A stretch of DNA of 64,000 nucleotides from Brevibacillus fluminis (lineage in GTDB: Bacteria > Bacillota > Bacilli > Brevibacillales > Brevibacillaceae): the NCBI RefSeq assembly GCF_003710825.1, contig NZ_RHHQ01000008.1:62001-126000 (forward strand), in the 5' to 3' direction. The notes under the pieces are model-generated. The model was not told the origin of the DNA. It saw only the letters and a list, made by a program, of their open reading frames with translations, and made no database searches. The position numbers and the translations under genes are program-made. Every line of letters begins with the position of its first letter. Positions within the stretch are counted from its first letter, which is position 1. Shown piece after piece: positions 33,003-43,300 of this stretch.

Positions 33003-33983
33003 TCAGCAAGTCGTATCGCTCTTCACAGAAATGACCACATTCCCCCGTTTGTGCCCCGTTTCCACATAGCGATGTGCCTCGGAAATCTGTTCCAATGGAT
33101 AACGTCTATCGATGACCGATTTTACCTTTCCGGTCTCAATCAGTTCTTTGAGGAATAGTAAATCTTCAGATTTGTCGATGCTTGCATTCCCACCTACGAC
33201 CTTCTTGCTGGTAGTCATTGAAGTCCACAACCCACGAATGACCGGTGACAGCTCCATGTGGACAGCTTTCAGATAGAATCCGTTTTGCTTAAGAGATTGT
33301 ACACAACCTGAAAACGAACTCTTGCCGACTGTGTCAAAAATAATATCGTAAGTCTCACCGCTTTCGGTAAAATCCTCCTTCGTGTAATCAATGACGTGAT
33401 CCGCACCTAGAGACCTCACCAATTCTAAATTCGAGGTGCTGCATACCCCTGTAACTTCCGCCCCAAAACATTTGGCAAGCTGCACCGCAAACGTACCTAC
33501 GCTTCCAGAAGCGCCATAGATCAGGACTTTTTGGCCGCTGCGGATTTTCCCTTTTTTGAGAAAATGCAATGCTGTCATTCCCCCAATCGGAACGGCGGCG
33601 GCATCCTCGAAGGTCATATTCGCAGGTTTGATTGCCACCGCACCGTCTTCGGGTAGACACTTGTACTCGGCATAAGCGCCATAACGAATCCCGCATGAGG
33701 CAAAAATTTGGTCGCCTTTCTTGAAGCGTTTCACGTCTTTTCCTGTTTCTTCAACTACTCCAGCAAGCTCAAACCCCAATATCGTTACTTTTTTTGGGCG
33801 CGTCAAACCATTGAAAAGCCTTGCCAAGAATGGGTCTGCCTTTCGTATGCGCCAATCCCCTGCTGTAACGGTTGTCGCATAGATTCTGACCAGAATTTCA
33901 TTGTCTTTGGGCGTCGGTTTTTCTACCTCTTTGAGTTGAAGAACATCAGGTGGTCCGTATTTTGTATATACGATTGCCTTCAT
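33003..33983 (-). CDS. NAD(P)-dependent alcohol dehydrogenase / quinone oxidoreductase (MDR superfamily)
   Basis: A 326-residue medium-chain reductase starting [17 protein letters not shown]. Landmarks are [22 protein letters not shown] at about 70-91, [18 protein letters not shown], and the Rossmann motif [16 protein letters not shown] at about 155. The structural zinc cysteine cluster is absent, as in the quinone-oxidoreductase/zeta-crystallin group. I place the start at the ATG at 33983, with GGAGAG about 6 bases upstream; an upstream in-frame start at 34013 lacks one. The truncated XRE regulator gene lies 45 bases upstream in the same direction and could be its control gene. The interval 32846-33002 shows no gene. 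Confidence 0.9.
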   Translation of the reverse strand: MKAIVYTKYGPPDVLQLKEVEKPTPKDNEILVRIYATTVTAGDWRIRKADPFLARLFNGLTRPKKVTILGFELAGVVEETGKDVKRFKKGDQIFASCGIRYGAYAEYKCLPEDGAVAIKPANMTFEDAAAVPIGGMTALHFLKKGKIRSGQKVLIYGASGSVGTFAVQLAKCFGAEVTGVCSTSNLELVRSLGADHVIDYTKEDFTESGETYDIIFDTVGKSSFSGCVQSLKQNGFYLKAVHMELSPVIRGLWTSMTTSKKVVGGNASIDKSEDLLFLKELIETGKVKSVIDRRYPLEQISEAHRYVETGHKRGNVVISVKSDTTC

Positions 33984-34028
33984 AAGTACTCTCCTTTCTT
34001 GACTTCGGTACACCGTGTGAATGGCTGT

Positions 34029-34487
34029 TTATATATACGAGTGTAGAGTTCGGAAGTTTCCGACAATTACGTTCACTACTTTCACAGGATTTTCCCCAAA
34101 GACGGGCGTGCCTGTGGCCACACCCAAGAACGAACAGATTTTCTCCCTACTGAAAAAAACCGCTCGAAAATCCATGCGTAAGTTGGGATCGGTAAAAATC
34201 AATCGGGTCATTACGCGGTTGGCTTTCGGAATCGCGGAAGATAATTGAAGGGCTCTGCTCACGCTCTCGAGAACTTCTCTTGATACGGAAGCGACTCTCC
34301 CCTGTTCCAGCCATGTATACCAAGTGATGCTGACTCCCGCAAGCTGTGCAACCTCTTCCCTGCGCAACCCCGGTGTTCTTCTCCGCCCATAGCGACTCGC
34401 AATTTCGACACGCTCCGGCTTGATCCGTTCACGGCGGGATTTTAAAAACTCCCCAAGGATTTTGATTTTTTCACTTTCCAGAGACAT
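34029..34487 (-). CDS. XRE-family (MmyB-like) regulator with internally deleted sensor domain
   Basis: The 152-residue product has an intact N-terminal helix-turn-helix: LGEFLKSRRERIKPERV, YGRRRTPGLRREEVAQLAG, then VSITWYTWLEQGRVASVSREVL. This is the MmyB-like XRE type (P-G-L-R-R-E-E-V plus T-W-Y-x-x-L-E-Q-G-R). The usual C-terminal ligand domain of about 180 residues is shortened. After ALQLSS it jumps to NRVMTRLIFTDPNLRMDF, which belongs near the middle of that domain, and ends with an unrelated-looking tail. An in-frame deletion is likely. The start is the ATG at 34487 with AAAGGCGG upstream. It may be a DNA-binding protein without ligand control, or a decaying gene. Confidence 0.7.
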   Translation of the reverse strand: MSLESEKIKILGEFLKSRRERIKPERVEIASRYGRRRTPGLRREEVAQLAGVSITWYTWLEQGRVASVSREVLESVSRALQLSSAIPKANRVMTRLIFTDPNLRMDFRAVFFSREKICSFLGVATGTPVFGENPVKVVNVIVGNFRTLHSYI

Positions 34488-34619
34488 GGAACAACCGCCT
34501 TTATATCGCCATGATGTTTTGAATGATTGCATTATAACACTTGCAGGGCACACGCTTAAACGGTTAGTCGTTTTCATGATCTATGTGAGCCTTTGTCGAT
34601 CCTCAAAAACATATGATAA

Positions 34620-34652
34620 ATTCAAAAGAACGCAACCTTGGTTGGCTGCGTT
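34620..34652 (-). terminator. Probable terminator of the enoyl-CoA hydratase gene
   Basis: On the minus strand AACGCAGCCAACC folds with GGTTGCGTT and is followed by CTTTTG. It lies 33 bases after the stop at 34685. Confidence 0.6.
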
Positions 34653-34684
34653 TCACGTTATGTTTGGTCTACAAGTTGTTCTTT

Positions 34685-35470
34685 CTATCTCCCTTTAAAG
34701 GATGGCTGCGTCTTTTCCAAAAATGATGCAGTTCCCTCTCTGAAGTCCTCTGTGGACGCGACCAGTCCGAAGTAATCTGCACCGAGTAGCGCTGACTCTT
34801 CTAACGTTAGGTTACATCCACGATGAATGGCCTCCCACGTCAATTTTACTGCGATCGGTGACTGAGATAGAATTTCTTGGATAAGCCTTTCAGCTTCTGC
34901 TAGTACCTGATCATGCTCAACAACCCGATTAACCAACCCGATTCGATGTGCTTCCTCTGCGCTTATCGCGTTTCCCGTGAGCAACAGTTCTGTCGCACGC
35001 CCCTTACCGATCAATCTGGGAAGTCTCGTAGTTCCTCCAAAACCGGCAACAGCTCCAATACGGACTTCTGGATGCCCTAACCGAGCATGAGTAGCAGATA
35101 TACGGAGCGCACAAGATTCCGCTAACTCAAGCCCGCCTCCAAGTGCAAAGCCGTTGATAGCAGCTACAACTACTTTCCCCAATGTCTCGATTTGATTCGT
35201 AACCGTAACAGCTAGTTGAGCGAATTCCCGTACTTCCAAAGGAGTGGCTTTATTGAGAAACTGAATGTCCGCACCCGCGGAAAATGCCTTTTCTCCAGCA
35301 CCAGTCAGGATCACTGCCTTAACACTTGGATCAGTTTTGATCCGGTCCAAGATGGACGAAAGCTGTTCAAGCACATCTCGGTTTAAAGCATTTAGCGCTT
35401 CCGGCCTGTTTAGTGTAATTTTTGCGATTCCGTTTTCTTCTGTGTAGAGGACTAGTTGTTGATTTAACAT
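34685..35470 (-). CDS. Enoyl-CoA hydratase/isomerase family protein
   Basis: A 261-residue crotonase. The first oxyanion-hole region is AGEKAFSAGADIQFL at about 58-72 and the second is NGFALGGGLELAESCALRI at about 105-123. EVRIGAVAGFGGTTRLPRLIG contains the position of the second catalytic Glu; here the family's E-x-x-x-G-x-x-P-G-x-G-G-T segment reads EVRIGAVAGFGGT. It hydrates or isomerises acyl-CoA double bonds. TTGGAGGGG precedes the ATG at 35470 at about 5 bases. It is a single-gene unit with no beta-oxidation partners nearby. Substrate chain length is unknown. Confidence 0.92.
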   Translation of the reverse strand: MLNQQLVLYTEENGIAKITLNRPEALNALNRDVLEQLSSILDRIKTDPSVKAVILTGAGEKAFSAGADIQFLNKATPLEVREFAQLAVTVTNQIETLGKVVVAAINGFALGGGLELAESCALRISATHARLGHPEVRIGAVAGFGGTTRLPRLIGKGRATELLLTGNAISAEEAHRIGLVNRVVEHDQVLAEAERLIQEILSQSPIAVKLTWEAIHRGCNLTLEESALLGADYFGLVASTEDFREGTASFLEKTQPSFKGR

Positions 35471-35633
35471 CTTAACCCCTCCAATCGTTTTGTGTACCCG
35501 CATAAGCTAATCTTTTTTGTCTAGATACCGAAAATGACTGAGCGTTCGCTCATAAGTCCCCTCACATACAAAATATACAAAATTATGCAAAAAATCAATG
35601 CTTTTTTATTCTGTGTGACTGATCGTACTCGAA

Positions 35634-35667
35634 AGCTAAAAACCCGATCCATTTCACAGGATCGGGT
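35634..35667 (-). terminator. Intrinsic terminator of the argH-like gene
   Basis: ACCCGATCC (35642-35650) and GGATCGGGT (35659-35667) are exact reverse complements, and the minus strand continues with TTTTTAGC. It lies 47 bases after the stop at 35714. Confidence 0.88.
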
Positions 35668-35713
35668 CATGGTTCAACTACTTCATTACAGTTTCAGCGA
35701 TTCAAATTATTCC

Positions 35714-37033
35714 TTATCTCAACAAGCCCACCTTGATCCCTTTGTTTAAGATGTTCGGATAATCGATGAACGCATAGATATCTTCATCGATAATTGAACT
35801 AATCTGCTTCAATTCTTCCAGCGTCAGCTCTTCGATCGCTTTCTGATGATCCTCACAATAAATCACGATGGAACCTACGATGCTGTGAGCATCTCGGAAT
35901 GCAACCCCTTTGCTAACCAAATAATCCGCTACCTCGGTCGCATTCAGGAAGCCTTCCTTCACTGCTTTTTTCATCGTTTCATGATTGACCTTCATCGTCG
36001 CGATCATCTTGGACATGATGGCGAGGCATGACTGGACGGTATCCAAGGCAGTAAAGAATGGCTCTTTGTCTTCCTGCATGTCCTTGTTGTACGCAAGCGG
36101 CAAGCCTTTCATCGTGGTGAGCAGTGAAGTCAACGAACCGTAGACTCGTCCTGTTTTTCCACGAATGAGCTCGGCGGCGTCGGGATTTTTCTTTTGCGGC
36201 ATAATGCTGCTTCCGGTGGAGTATGCATCATCGATCTGGATGAATTTGAATTCCTGACTGCTCCACAAAATCAGCTCTTCGCTCAATCGACTCAGGTGCA
36301 TCATGAGAATGGAGAAGCCAGACATCAGCTCCAACAAGTAATCGCGATCGCTCACCCCATCCAGGAAGTTGTCAACTGGCTTTGCGAATCCTAGCTCGTT
36401 GGCGGTCATTTCCCTGTTGATGGTATGAGTTGTACCGGCTAGGGCACCGCAGCCAAGTGGACTTTCATTCATGATCTCGATTGCGTTTTCGATTCTCTGT
36501 TTGTCACGCCTCAGCATCTGATCGTACGCCAGCAAATGGTGCTGAAAGGTGACGACTTGTGCGCGCTGGAGATGCGTATAGCCAGGCATGATGACATTGT
36601 TTTCTTTTGCCTTTTTTTGCAGGCTTTGCTTCAGGTCTTCGATTCTGTTGATGACATCCAGCGCCTTGCGTTTTGCATAGAGTCTGATATCCAATGCCAC
36701 CTGGTCATTTCTGCTTCGCGCGGTATGGAGTTTTTTTGCCGTGCTTCCAATCCGCTCTGTCAGATTCGATTCCACAAAGCTATGAATATCTTCATAATTC
36801 CCTTCGATCGGCAATGTTCCCGATTCAATATCTTCGAGAATGGAGATGAGTCCTTTGACAATCTCCTCTCCTTCAAGCTGTGTGAGAAGCCCGCTTTGCA
36901 TCAACATGTTGACGTGGGCGATGCTCCCTTTAATATCTTCCGCGTACAGTCTTTGATCCACATGCAGAGAACTGTTGAAGTCCTCCATGAGTTTGTTTTC
37001 TTCTTTTCGAAAACGGCCTCCCCAAAGCTTCAT
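35714..37033 (-). CDS. argH: Argininosuccinate lyase (or ASL-family C-N lyase)
   Basis: A 439-residue fumarase/aspartase-superfamily lyase. It begins MKLWGGRFRKEENKLMEDFN and has LHTARSRNDQVALDIRLY at about 103-120, MPGYTHLQRAQ at about 149-159, and the signature TGSSIMPQKKNPDAAELIRGK at about 273-293 carrying the catalytic serine loop. These match ArgH, which splits argininosuccinate into arginine and fumarate. It is slightly shorter than typical (about 460). No argG or other arginine biosynthesis gene is near. Instead it sits 31 bases downstream of an amino-acid permease gene in the same direction. A catabolic ASL-type lyase acting on an imported amino-acid-fumarate adduct is therefore an alternative. 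Confidence 0.88.
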   Translation of the reverse strand: MKLWGGRFRKEENKLMEDFNSSLHVDQRLYAEDIKGSIAHVNMLMQSGLLTQLEGEEIVKGLISILEDIESGTLPIEGNYEDIHSFVESNLTERIGSTAKKLHTARSRNDQVALDIRLYAKRKALDVINRIEDLKQSLQKKAKENNVIMPGYTHLQRAQVVTFQHHLLAYDQMLRRDKQRIENAIEIMNESPLGCGALAGTTHTINREMTANELGFAKPVDNFLDGVSDRDYLLELMSGFSILMMHLSRLSEELILWSSQEFKFIQIDDAYSTGSSIMPQKKNPDAAELIRGKTGRVYGSLTSLLTTMKGLPLAYNKDMQEDKEPFFTALDTVQSCLAIMSKMIATMKVNHETMKKAVKEGFLNATEVADYLVSKGVAFRDAHSIVGSIVIYCEDHQKAIEELTLEELKQISSIIDEDIYAFIDYPNILNKGIKVGLLR

Positions 37034-37064
37034 AACGATGTTTCTCCTTTTCTCACATTCGTGT

Positions 37065-38636
37065 TTACTGTTGATTCGCGATGCTTTCCTCCAGCTCTGC
37101 TACGTTCCCAATTTTGCGCATATACCACACGCCGTTATAAACAGCCAAGTAGTAAAAACCAAATCCAACCACTGCCGCAATCACCGACATGTATGGTTCA
37201 GGAAGAATGCCGATTCCTCCGAAATTGCCAAAATAGGACAAGGCAATGAGCATGAGGATATACACAATCAAGTACAAACCGCCAAGAATCTCTTCTTTTT
37301 TATTCTTCCGGATAAAATGGACGATCAAGTAACCGCCTACTCCTATAATCAAACCTGTAATACCAAGCTGCACCTTGCTCCATTTCGTCCAATAAATCAG
37401 AAGCGTAGCGAACACAAAAGCCAATGGCGCGATCAGGTTCATGCCCGGAAGACCTTTGTCTTTCGTCAGGCCAACCTTGCGAAACACCATGACGGTTACA
37501 CATGCAGAGGCGTATTTATAGATCCCGATCGCTCCGACGATGGCGACAATGGCAGTCCAACTTTTCAATGGGAACAAGAATAAGAGTCCGATGACAAAGT
37601 TGAAAGCGAGTGCACGTGTAGGGACACCAAAGCGTTTGTTAATCACCCCGAAGTAACTTGGCAAAAACCCGCTTTTCGCCATTCCGTATACATGGCGGGA
37701 GGTTCCCGCTGTATATGCAAGCGCCGAGCCTGTCGGCGAGACCATAGCATCCGCGGTAATGATCCAAGACAGCCAGACCATATTGGCAATCATGGCCAAA
37801 TTGGCAAAAGGTGAATCAAATTTGATTCCGCTCCAGCCATTTGCCAGCATTTCAGGTGGAACCGCGCCAATAAAGACCACTTGCAGGAGCACGTACATAA
37901 TCGCGGCGACTACTAGGGAGGCAATCAGCGCGAGCGGGATGTTTCGTCTCGGATTGACTACTTCTCCACCCATCATGATAACGTTGCCAAAACCGGTATA
38001 AGCAAAGAAAATTCCGCTTGTGAGGATGGCACTTAATCCCGCACTGATGCCGTTTGGAGCAAAACCTTGGCTCGTGAAGTTTTCCGCATGAAAGCCTGTC
38101 ATGAAAAAGGCCAAGATGGTGAGGACAGGTACAACAAATTTAATGACCGTAATGACCGTGTTTGTGACCGCAAACAGTTTTACCCCAAAATAGTTGAAAA
38201 CAACGAAAAAGATCATCAACAAGGTAGCTGCCAAAATACCTGTTGTTGTCAGTTGCTCACTCGCTACATCATAAAGGCCTGGCAAAAACTGATTGGCATA
38301 TTGGATGACTCCGGCCGATTCCACTGGTGCCGTCGCACAGTAACCGAGCCAAATCGAATAGCTGGTCACGGTCGCCAGCATGCTTCCATGGGAATAGAGA
38401 GGGTAGCGCCCTAAACCGCCCGATTCAGGCTTGACCCTTCCTAGTTCGGCATACACCATCGCGATTAATGTAATCGCGACTGCACCGATCACCCAAGAAA
38501 GTATGGCGGCAGGTCCAGCTAATTTCGCCGTAGCCCAAGGACCAAACAGCCAGCTTGACCCGATGATCCCCCCAAGAGAAAGTGCCGTAAGAGACCAAAA
38601 TCCCATTTTCTTTTTCAAGTATTGTTCTTGATCCAT
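37065..38636 (-). CDS. APC-family amino acid permease
   Basis: A 523-residue membrane transporter with about twelve to thirteen hydrophobic segments. The first helix carries LTALSLGGIIGSSWLFGPW, which matches the G-I-I-G-S motif of APC permeases. ELGRVKPESGGLGRYPLY and YTGFGNVIMMGGEVVNPRRNIPLA are also typical. It would import an amino acid by proton or sodium symport. I place the start at the ATG at 38636, with GGGGT about 6 bases upstream; an earlier in-frame start at 38669 lacks a site. It is followed by argH in the same operon and preceded by a regulator gene 230 bases upstream. Confidence 0.9.
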   Translation of the reverse strand: MDQEQYLKKKMGFWSLTALSLGGIIGSSWLFGPWATAKLAGPAAILSWVIGAVAITLIAMVYAELGRVKPESGGLGRYPLYSHGSMLATVTSYSIWLGYCATAPVESAGVIQYANQFLPGLYDVASEQLTTTGILAATLLMIFFVVFNYFGVKLFAVTNTVITVIKFVVPVLTILAFFMTGFHAENFTSQGFAPNGISAGLSAILTSGIFFAYTGFGNVIMMGGEVVNPRRNIPLALIASLVVAAIMYVLLQVVFIGAVPPEMLANGWSGIKFDSPFANLAMIANMVWLSWIITADAMVSPTGSALAYTAGTSRHVYGMAKSGFLPSYFGVINKRFGVPTRALAFNFVIGLLFLFPLKSWTAIVAIVGAIGIYKYASACVTVMVFRKVGLTKDKGLPGMNLIAPLAFVFATLLIYWTKWSKVQLGITGLIIGVGGYLIVHFIRKNKKEEILGGLYLIVYILMLIALSYFGNFGGIGILPEPYMSVIAAVVGFGFYYLAVYNGVWYMRKIGNVAELEESIANQQ

Positions 38637-38838
38637 GAAATTACCCCTCTTCTCACGTTGTGTAGGCATATTCTGTCCAAATGATAAGGCGACTCCTTCC
38701 TCCTCTTTTGTGAAACCTAGAGCTGTGCTCCTTCACCAAAACTCTGCAAACTAATTTCGGGTATAAAAAGGGTAAATGCAATATATAGATTATATTTAAA
38801 TCATTCTCATTTTTCAATCCACAATCGAAAGAAAATAA

Positions 38839-38872
38839 AAAAAAATAACCATTCAAACATAGAATGGTTATT
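38839..38872 (-). terminator. Intrinsic terminator overlapping the regulator's stop codon
   Basis: AATAACCATTC and GAATGGTTATT pair around AAACATA. The minus strand continues with TTTTTTTTTATTTTC. The stop codon of the gene at 38868 lies in the stem. Confidence 0.85.
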
Positions 38873-40163
38873 TCAAGCGATATCGTTTCCCTGGCCTTCC
38901 CCGTGAAGACAACGATTCTTCCCCAATATATTCAGCCAAATCCACTTCACAAAGACTTCCCAAAAAACGCCGTGCATTCCGTTCATCCCAATAGAGATGG
39001 GCAGCCAAATCTTTGACCGTGAAGTCGTTCCAATTCATCCTCTTGATCAAGGCCGTTACCTTATGATAGTTTTTTACGCTAATTTTGACACTTTTCAGTT
39101 TTTCAATCAGCTCTTTGTCATCGAAGCGGCATGAGAAGCTGAGTTCATCTTCTTCCCCTGCGGATTGGATAAGCGTACCGTCCTCACGAATGATCACGAT
39201 TCCATGCTCTTCCTTTTCCTGTGACAGTTGCAGAGCACGCTCCGCATTAATTTCGGCCGAATGGACAGTCACCCCATACCCGACTCCTACACTGACGGTA
39301 TGGTCCGCTTCCTCTGAGAGCTGACTTACCGTATCTTGCAGCATTTTGATTTCCCTTTCGATCGCCCCGCGTGAACTGAAAATGACATACCGACCATTTC
39401 CTTTTTCCAACAAGGAGCCATCTAGCTTCTCACAATACCGAAGCAACGTTTCCTTTACCTTCATCTCAAAAAACTGCAGCTGGTAGGAGCTTTTGGCCTT
39501 CTCGCTAATCTTGTCAAAATGCTCGATTTCCACCATTTGAACGCCAATCTGTGTATCTTTATAGAAAAAAGTCCACGTCTTTTCATCGAGAATGCGCAAG
39601 GCTTGCCGTATCTCCATGTCTGTACTTGATATTCGGTAAGTCGGTACCCCTGCTTCTTTCAGCGCCAGTGCGACCGCTTCAAAACAAGTCAATGCGCCTT
39701 TCGTTTTTTTGCTTCGATACAAATCGATATGGAAATTGATGAGCTCTTGGGTGCTCGATTTTTCGTCAAACGTCTTCACATAAATCTCTTGGGGAGTGAT
39801 ATCAATTTGTTGTAGAGCCTGTTCCAAGTAAGAGGTCGTAATCTCATCGATACTTACTTTGCTTAAAAATTCTTGCTGGTAATACCCCATATGCAAAAGA
39901 CTTTTATAGATACCCGATTCTGTATGCTGGATAAAGACTAATCTATCATCTGCTTGTAACGTGTTTTTTGCGATCATATAAGAAATCTGACCCGAAAATA
40001 GCCAGACATCGAGGGCATGGTCGTGCTCCCGAACAATCCCTTCCGTTTCCTGAAAATCACGATAAGGAAACGCTACAAATTCCATTGTCCGCTCATATTC
40101 TTTTCCAAGTTGCAGGATGCGTTCTACGGATGAATGAGGACCGATAACCCCAACTTTGTACAT
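38868..40163 (-). CDS. Multidomain regulator with GGDEF-like middle and C-terminal winged helix
   Basis: I do not recognise a named family for the whole 431-residue protein. Residues 1-80 (MYKVGVIGPHSSVERILQLG, DVWLFSGQISYMIAKN) look like a small Rossmann/receptor-like domain. Residues about 210-320 have nucleotide-cyclase-like features: FFEMKVKETLLRYCEKLDG, GNGRYVIFSSRGAIE and VSVGVGYGVTVHSAEINAERAL, the last close to the end of GGDEF or GTP-cyclohydrolase-III-like folds. However, the GGDEF catalytic loop is not intact. Residues about 365-431 form a winged helix (FTVKDLAAHLYWDERNARRFL). It is upstream of the permease-argH pair in the same direction with its own terminator, and is probably their regulator. 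Confidence 0.6.
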   Translation of the reverse strand: MYKVGVIGPHSSVERILQLGKEYERTMEFVAFPYRDFQETEGIVREHDHALDVWLFSGQISYMIAKNTLQADDRLVFIQHTESGIYKSLLHMGYYQQEFLSKVSIDEITTSYLEQALQQIDITPQEIYVKTFDEKSSTQELINFHIDLYRSKKTKGALTCFEAVALALKEAGVPTYRISSTDMEIRQALRILDEKTWTFFYKDTQIGVQMVEIEHFDKISEKAKSSYQLQFFEMKVKETLLRYCEKLDGSLLEKGNGRYVIFSSRGAIEREIKMLQDTVSQLSEEADHTVSVGVGYGVTVHSAEINAERALQLSQEKEEHGIVIIREDGTLIQSAGEEDELSFSCRFDDKELIEKLKSVKISVKNYHKVTALIKRMNWNDFTVKDLAAHLYWDERNARRFLGSLCEVDLAEYIGEESLSSRGRPGKRYRLK

Positions 40164-40270
40164 GATTACCTCCTATTTCAAAACCCACAAATCTTATTGT
40201 AACTGGATTGGAAAAGAAAAAATAGGGTGGAGGCGGTTTTATTAAAGGGTAGTTTACATTGCTGGCATTA

Positions 40271-40315
40271 AAAATAGCTCAGGTAGTCAAAACTTTACCT
40301 GAGCTATTTTATAGA
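40271..40315 (-). terminator. Intrinsic terminator of the GLUG-repeat surface protein gene
   Basis: AAAATAGCTCAGGTA (40271-40285) and TACCTGAGCTATTTT (40296-40310) are exact reverse complements. The minus-strand tail is TTTTTAATG. It lies 43 bases after the stop at 40353. Confidence 0.88.
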
Positions 40316-40352
40316 GGAATATTTTTCGAGGCAACAGCGGGCTTTTTCTCGT

Positions 40353-43300
40353 TTATTCTGTAACGGTCACTTGAATCGTTACTGTTTTCCCTTGGTATTT
40401 TGCTTGAATTTTTACCTTTCCTTTGGCTTGTCCAATGATCGTGCCATTTTTCACGACAGCAATTGACTCGTCTTCACTCGACCACTTTGCTTGCTCCGTT
40501 ACGACTTTTTTCGAATCGTCCTGATACCTAGCGGTTAGCTTGATGCTTTGTTCTTTTCCTGCTGCGATCGTAACCTTCTGTTTGCTGGCAGAGAGTCGCT
40601 TGATTCTCTTCGTCTTGCTCACTTCTATGGTAGCCTCAGTTGTCTTGCCACCATACGCAGCTGTGATCACAGCCGTACCAGGGGCGATGGCTGTCAGTTT
40701 TCCATTCGGATCAATGGTTGCGACCGCTGGCTTACTGGATTCCCATATTACCTCTTCCGTAACATCCTGTGTTTCCTTGTTGGATAGCGTAGCTGTCACT
40801 TGGATCTGTTCGACTTGACCAACGTCTACCTGCAGGTTTGTAGGCTGCACCTCCAGCTTTGTCACATCGAGCTTCGAGATCAATACTGGGATTTCTACTT
40901 TCTTGCCTTGGTAGCCAATCGTAATCGTCGCACTTCCCTCTTTGTTCCTCGCTTTGATTATGCCTTTCGCGACTGTCACGATTGATCTCGAGCTAGAGAG
41001 ATAGCTCACTTCTTTATCGTGGGTAATGTTTTCTTTTGTTCCATCGGAATAGATGGCATGTACAGCAATGGACGCTGATTTGTTGGGTTTCAGCAAAATG
41101 GTTTTTTCTGATACGTCCAGTCCGACCAGCTTTTTCTCATCGAGCTCAACAACCTTCACCTGGCTCGTCGCCGTTTTGGCTTGGTCTGTCGTCGTAACAG
41201 TAATCGTAGCGGTACCGGCAGCGATTGGCGTTACTACACCTTTTTCGTCTACTGTTGCTACTTTCGGATCGCTGCTGCTCCACGTCACGCTGTGAATGGT
41301 TGCGTACGAGGGATTGATCGTTGCACGCAGGACAGTCGTTTGCCCTCCTGCGGTCAAGGTGAAGTCCGTTTGATCCAGGCCCACGCTTGTAACCGGATAG
41401 TATGAAGGAACCGGAGTAGACGGAGATTGTGCATTCACTGTCACGGTATACATTACCTTTGTTGTTCCATCTTGCGCAGTGACAATGACCTTTTTACCCG
41501 TCGCCAACGTTCTCGCAACCGTGATTCCATCTGCATCGTAGAGTTCAAAAGTTGCGCCTTCCGCTGGTGTAATCGCTGCTTTAAACGATGCTAGCGTTGT
41601 CCCATAGGGAATATTCGTTATACTTTCACTCGTCGTTCCGCCTGAACTTACGCTGCCGATCGTAGAGGTTAGCGTGGCCGCGCTGCTTAGCTTATAGACC
41701 CACATTATCATAATATTCCATAACGCCATGCTGCCATCCGCCGCCGTTACCTCGTAAAAGATCGGCCCATCGAAATTATTTTCGGTAACTCCGCTCACTT
41801 GATCGATACCGAAGATCTTTGCCGAAGCACCATCGGATAACGTGAACGTAGCAGCCACTCTCTCCAGGTTCGTGCCTAACGCGATTTGAATAGAAATCGT
41901 TTTCGCAGCCGTATGGATCGTTCCGGTTTCTCCCGCCAAGCTGAACGATGTGATGTCGTTCTCGCTGCTCGCCGCAACGGTCACCGTGACGGTCCAGTTC
42001 TGCGTGCTGCCATCCGCCGCTTTCACCTCATAGACGACCGGGCTCGTAAAATCGTTGATGGTTACTCCGCTCACTTGATCAATGGCTCCAACCTTGGCCG
42101 CGGCTCCGTCGGATAATGAGAAGGTGGCGATCAAATCGTTCAAGCTGGTGCCGCGCGCCACTCGAATCGTGACCGAATGCGAATTGTGATCGATCATCGC
42201 CGTTCCAGTTTCCTCTGCCAAGGTGAAAGCCGTGATGTCTTTCGTGCTGTTCCCCGCTACGGTCACAGTATACGTAGTCTTCGTTACTCCATCCTGCGCG
42301 GTTACAATCACCATTTTGCCGGAAGCCAATGTCGTTGCGACGGTGATTCCGTCTGCATCGTAAATTTCGAACGTTGCATCCGCTGCTGGCGTGATTGCTG
42401 CCCTCAATGCAGCTAACGTTGTACCGTAGGGAATGTTCGTTATACTTCCTGCCGCTATATCTCCGATCGTGGAGGTCAGCGTCGCATTTGAGCTAGGCAT
42501 AATCCAATGCGCATACAAGGTTGTATTGGCCGTTATATGATAGGAATCCCCCGGTTTAACGGTACTACCGCTCCCATCCGGGTTCGTGTTCCATCCAGCG
42601 AAAAGGAATCCCGCCTTTTCCAAATCGAGCGTTCCAGAGTCAATGTCAGCTTCTGTTCCCGGCATGTAAGAGCGACTCGCCGGAACGCTCCCGCCGGTGT
42701 TTCCGTTCCCGTCATAATCCAAGTAAGCCTGGATCGCTCGCAAATAAGGGTATCCGCCATTATGCAAATCGATCGCCCATGTATTTGAAAAGTCCCAATG
42801 ATTAGCGGCATCCGCTTCATAGATGCTTCTATCCCGCATATCCGAAGTGGATTTGCCTACGCCTCCGGCCGAACCATTCTGTCCGGTTGCTTCCATATCG
42901 TAGAAACTGTTGACGGGATCGGGCGCTCCAAACCGGGAAATGCCAATCAAGCCTCCTGTGCTACTATCGCCATTCACGTTTCCCATGGCGTAGCTGTTGA
43001 TAATCTCTCCGCCGACAGAGCTGCCGTCCGCTGTGGAGCCGTTGTTGCCGACCAAGCCGCCTATTTCGACTTTTCCGCTTACCGCTCCCGAGGCATAGCT
43101 ATTGCTGATACTTCCAAAGTTAAGGAAACCAACCAAGCCACCTACGTCGAAAGCTCCGTTCACAGTTCCCGAGGCATAGCTGCGGCTGATCTCTCCATTG
43201 TCGTTATAACCAACCAAGCCGCCTACGTATAGATCAAGACCGCCCCCGCTCACATTCCCTGTCGCGCTGCTATTGCTGATTTTTCCGCTGTGGGCGGTCG

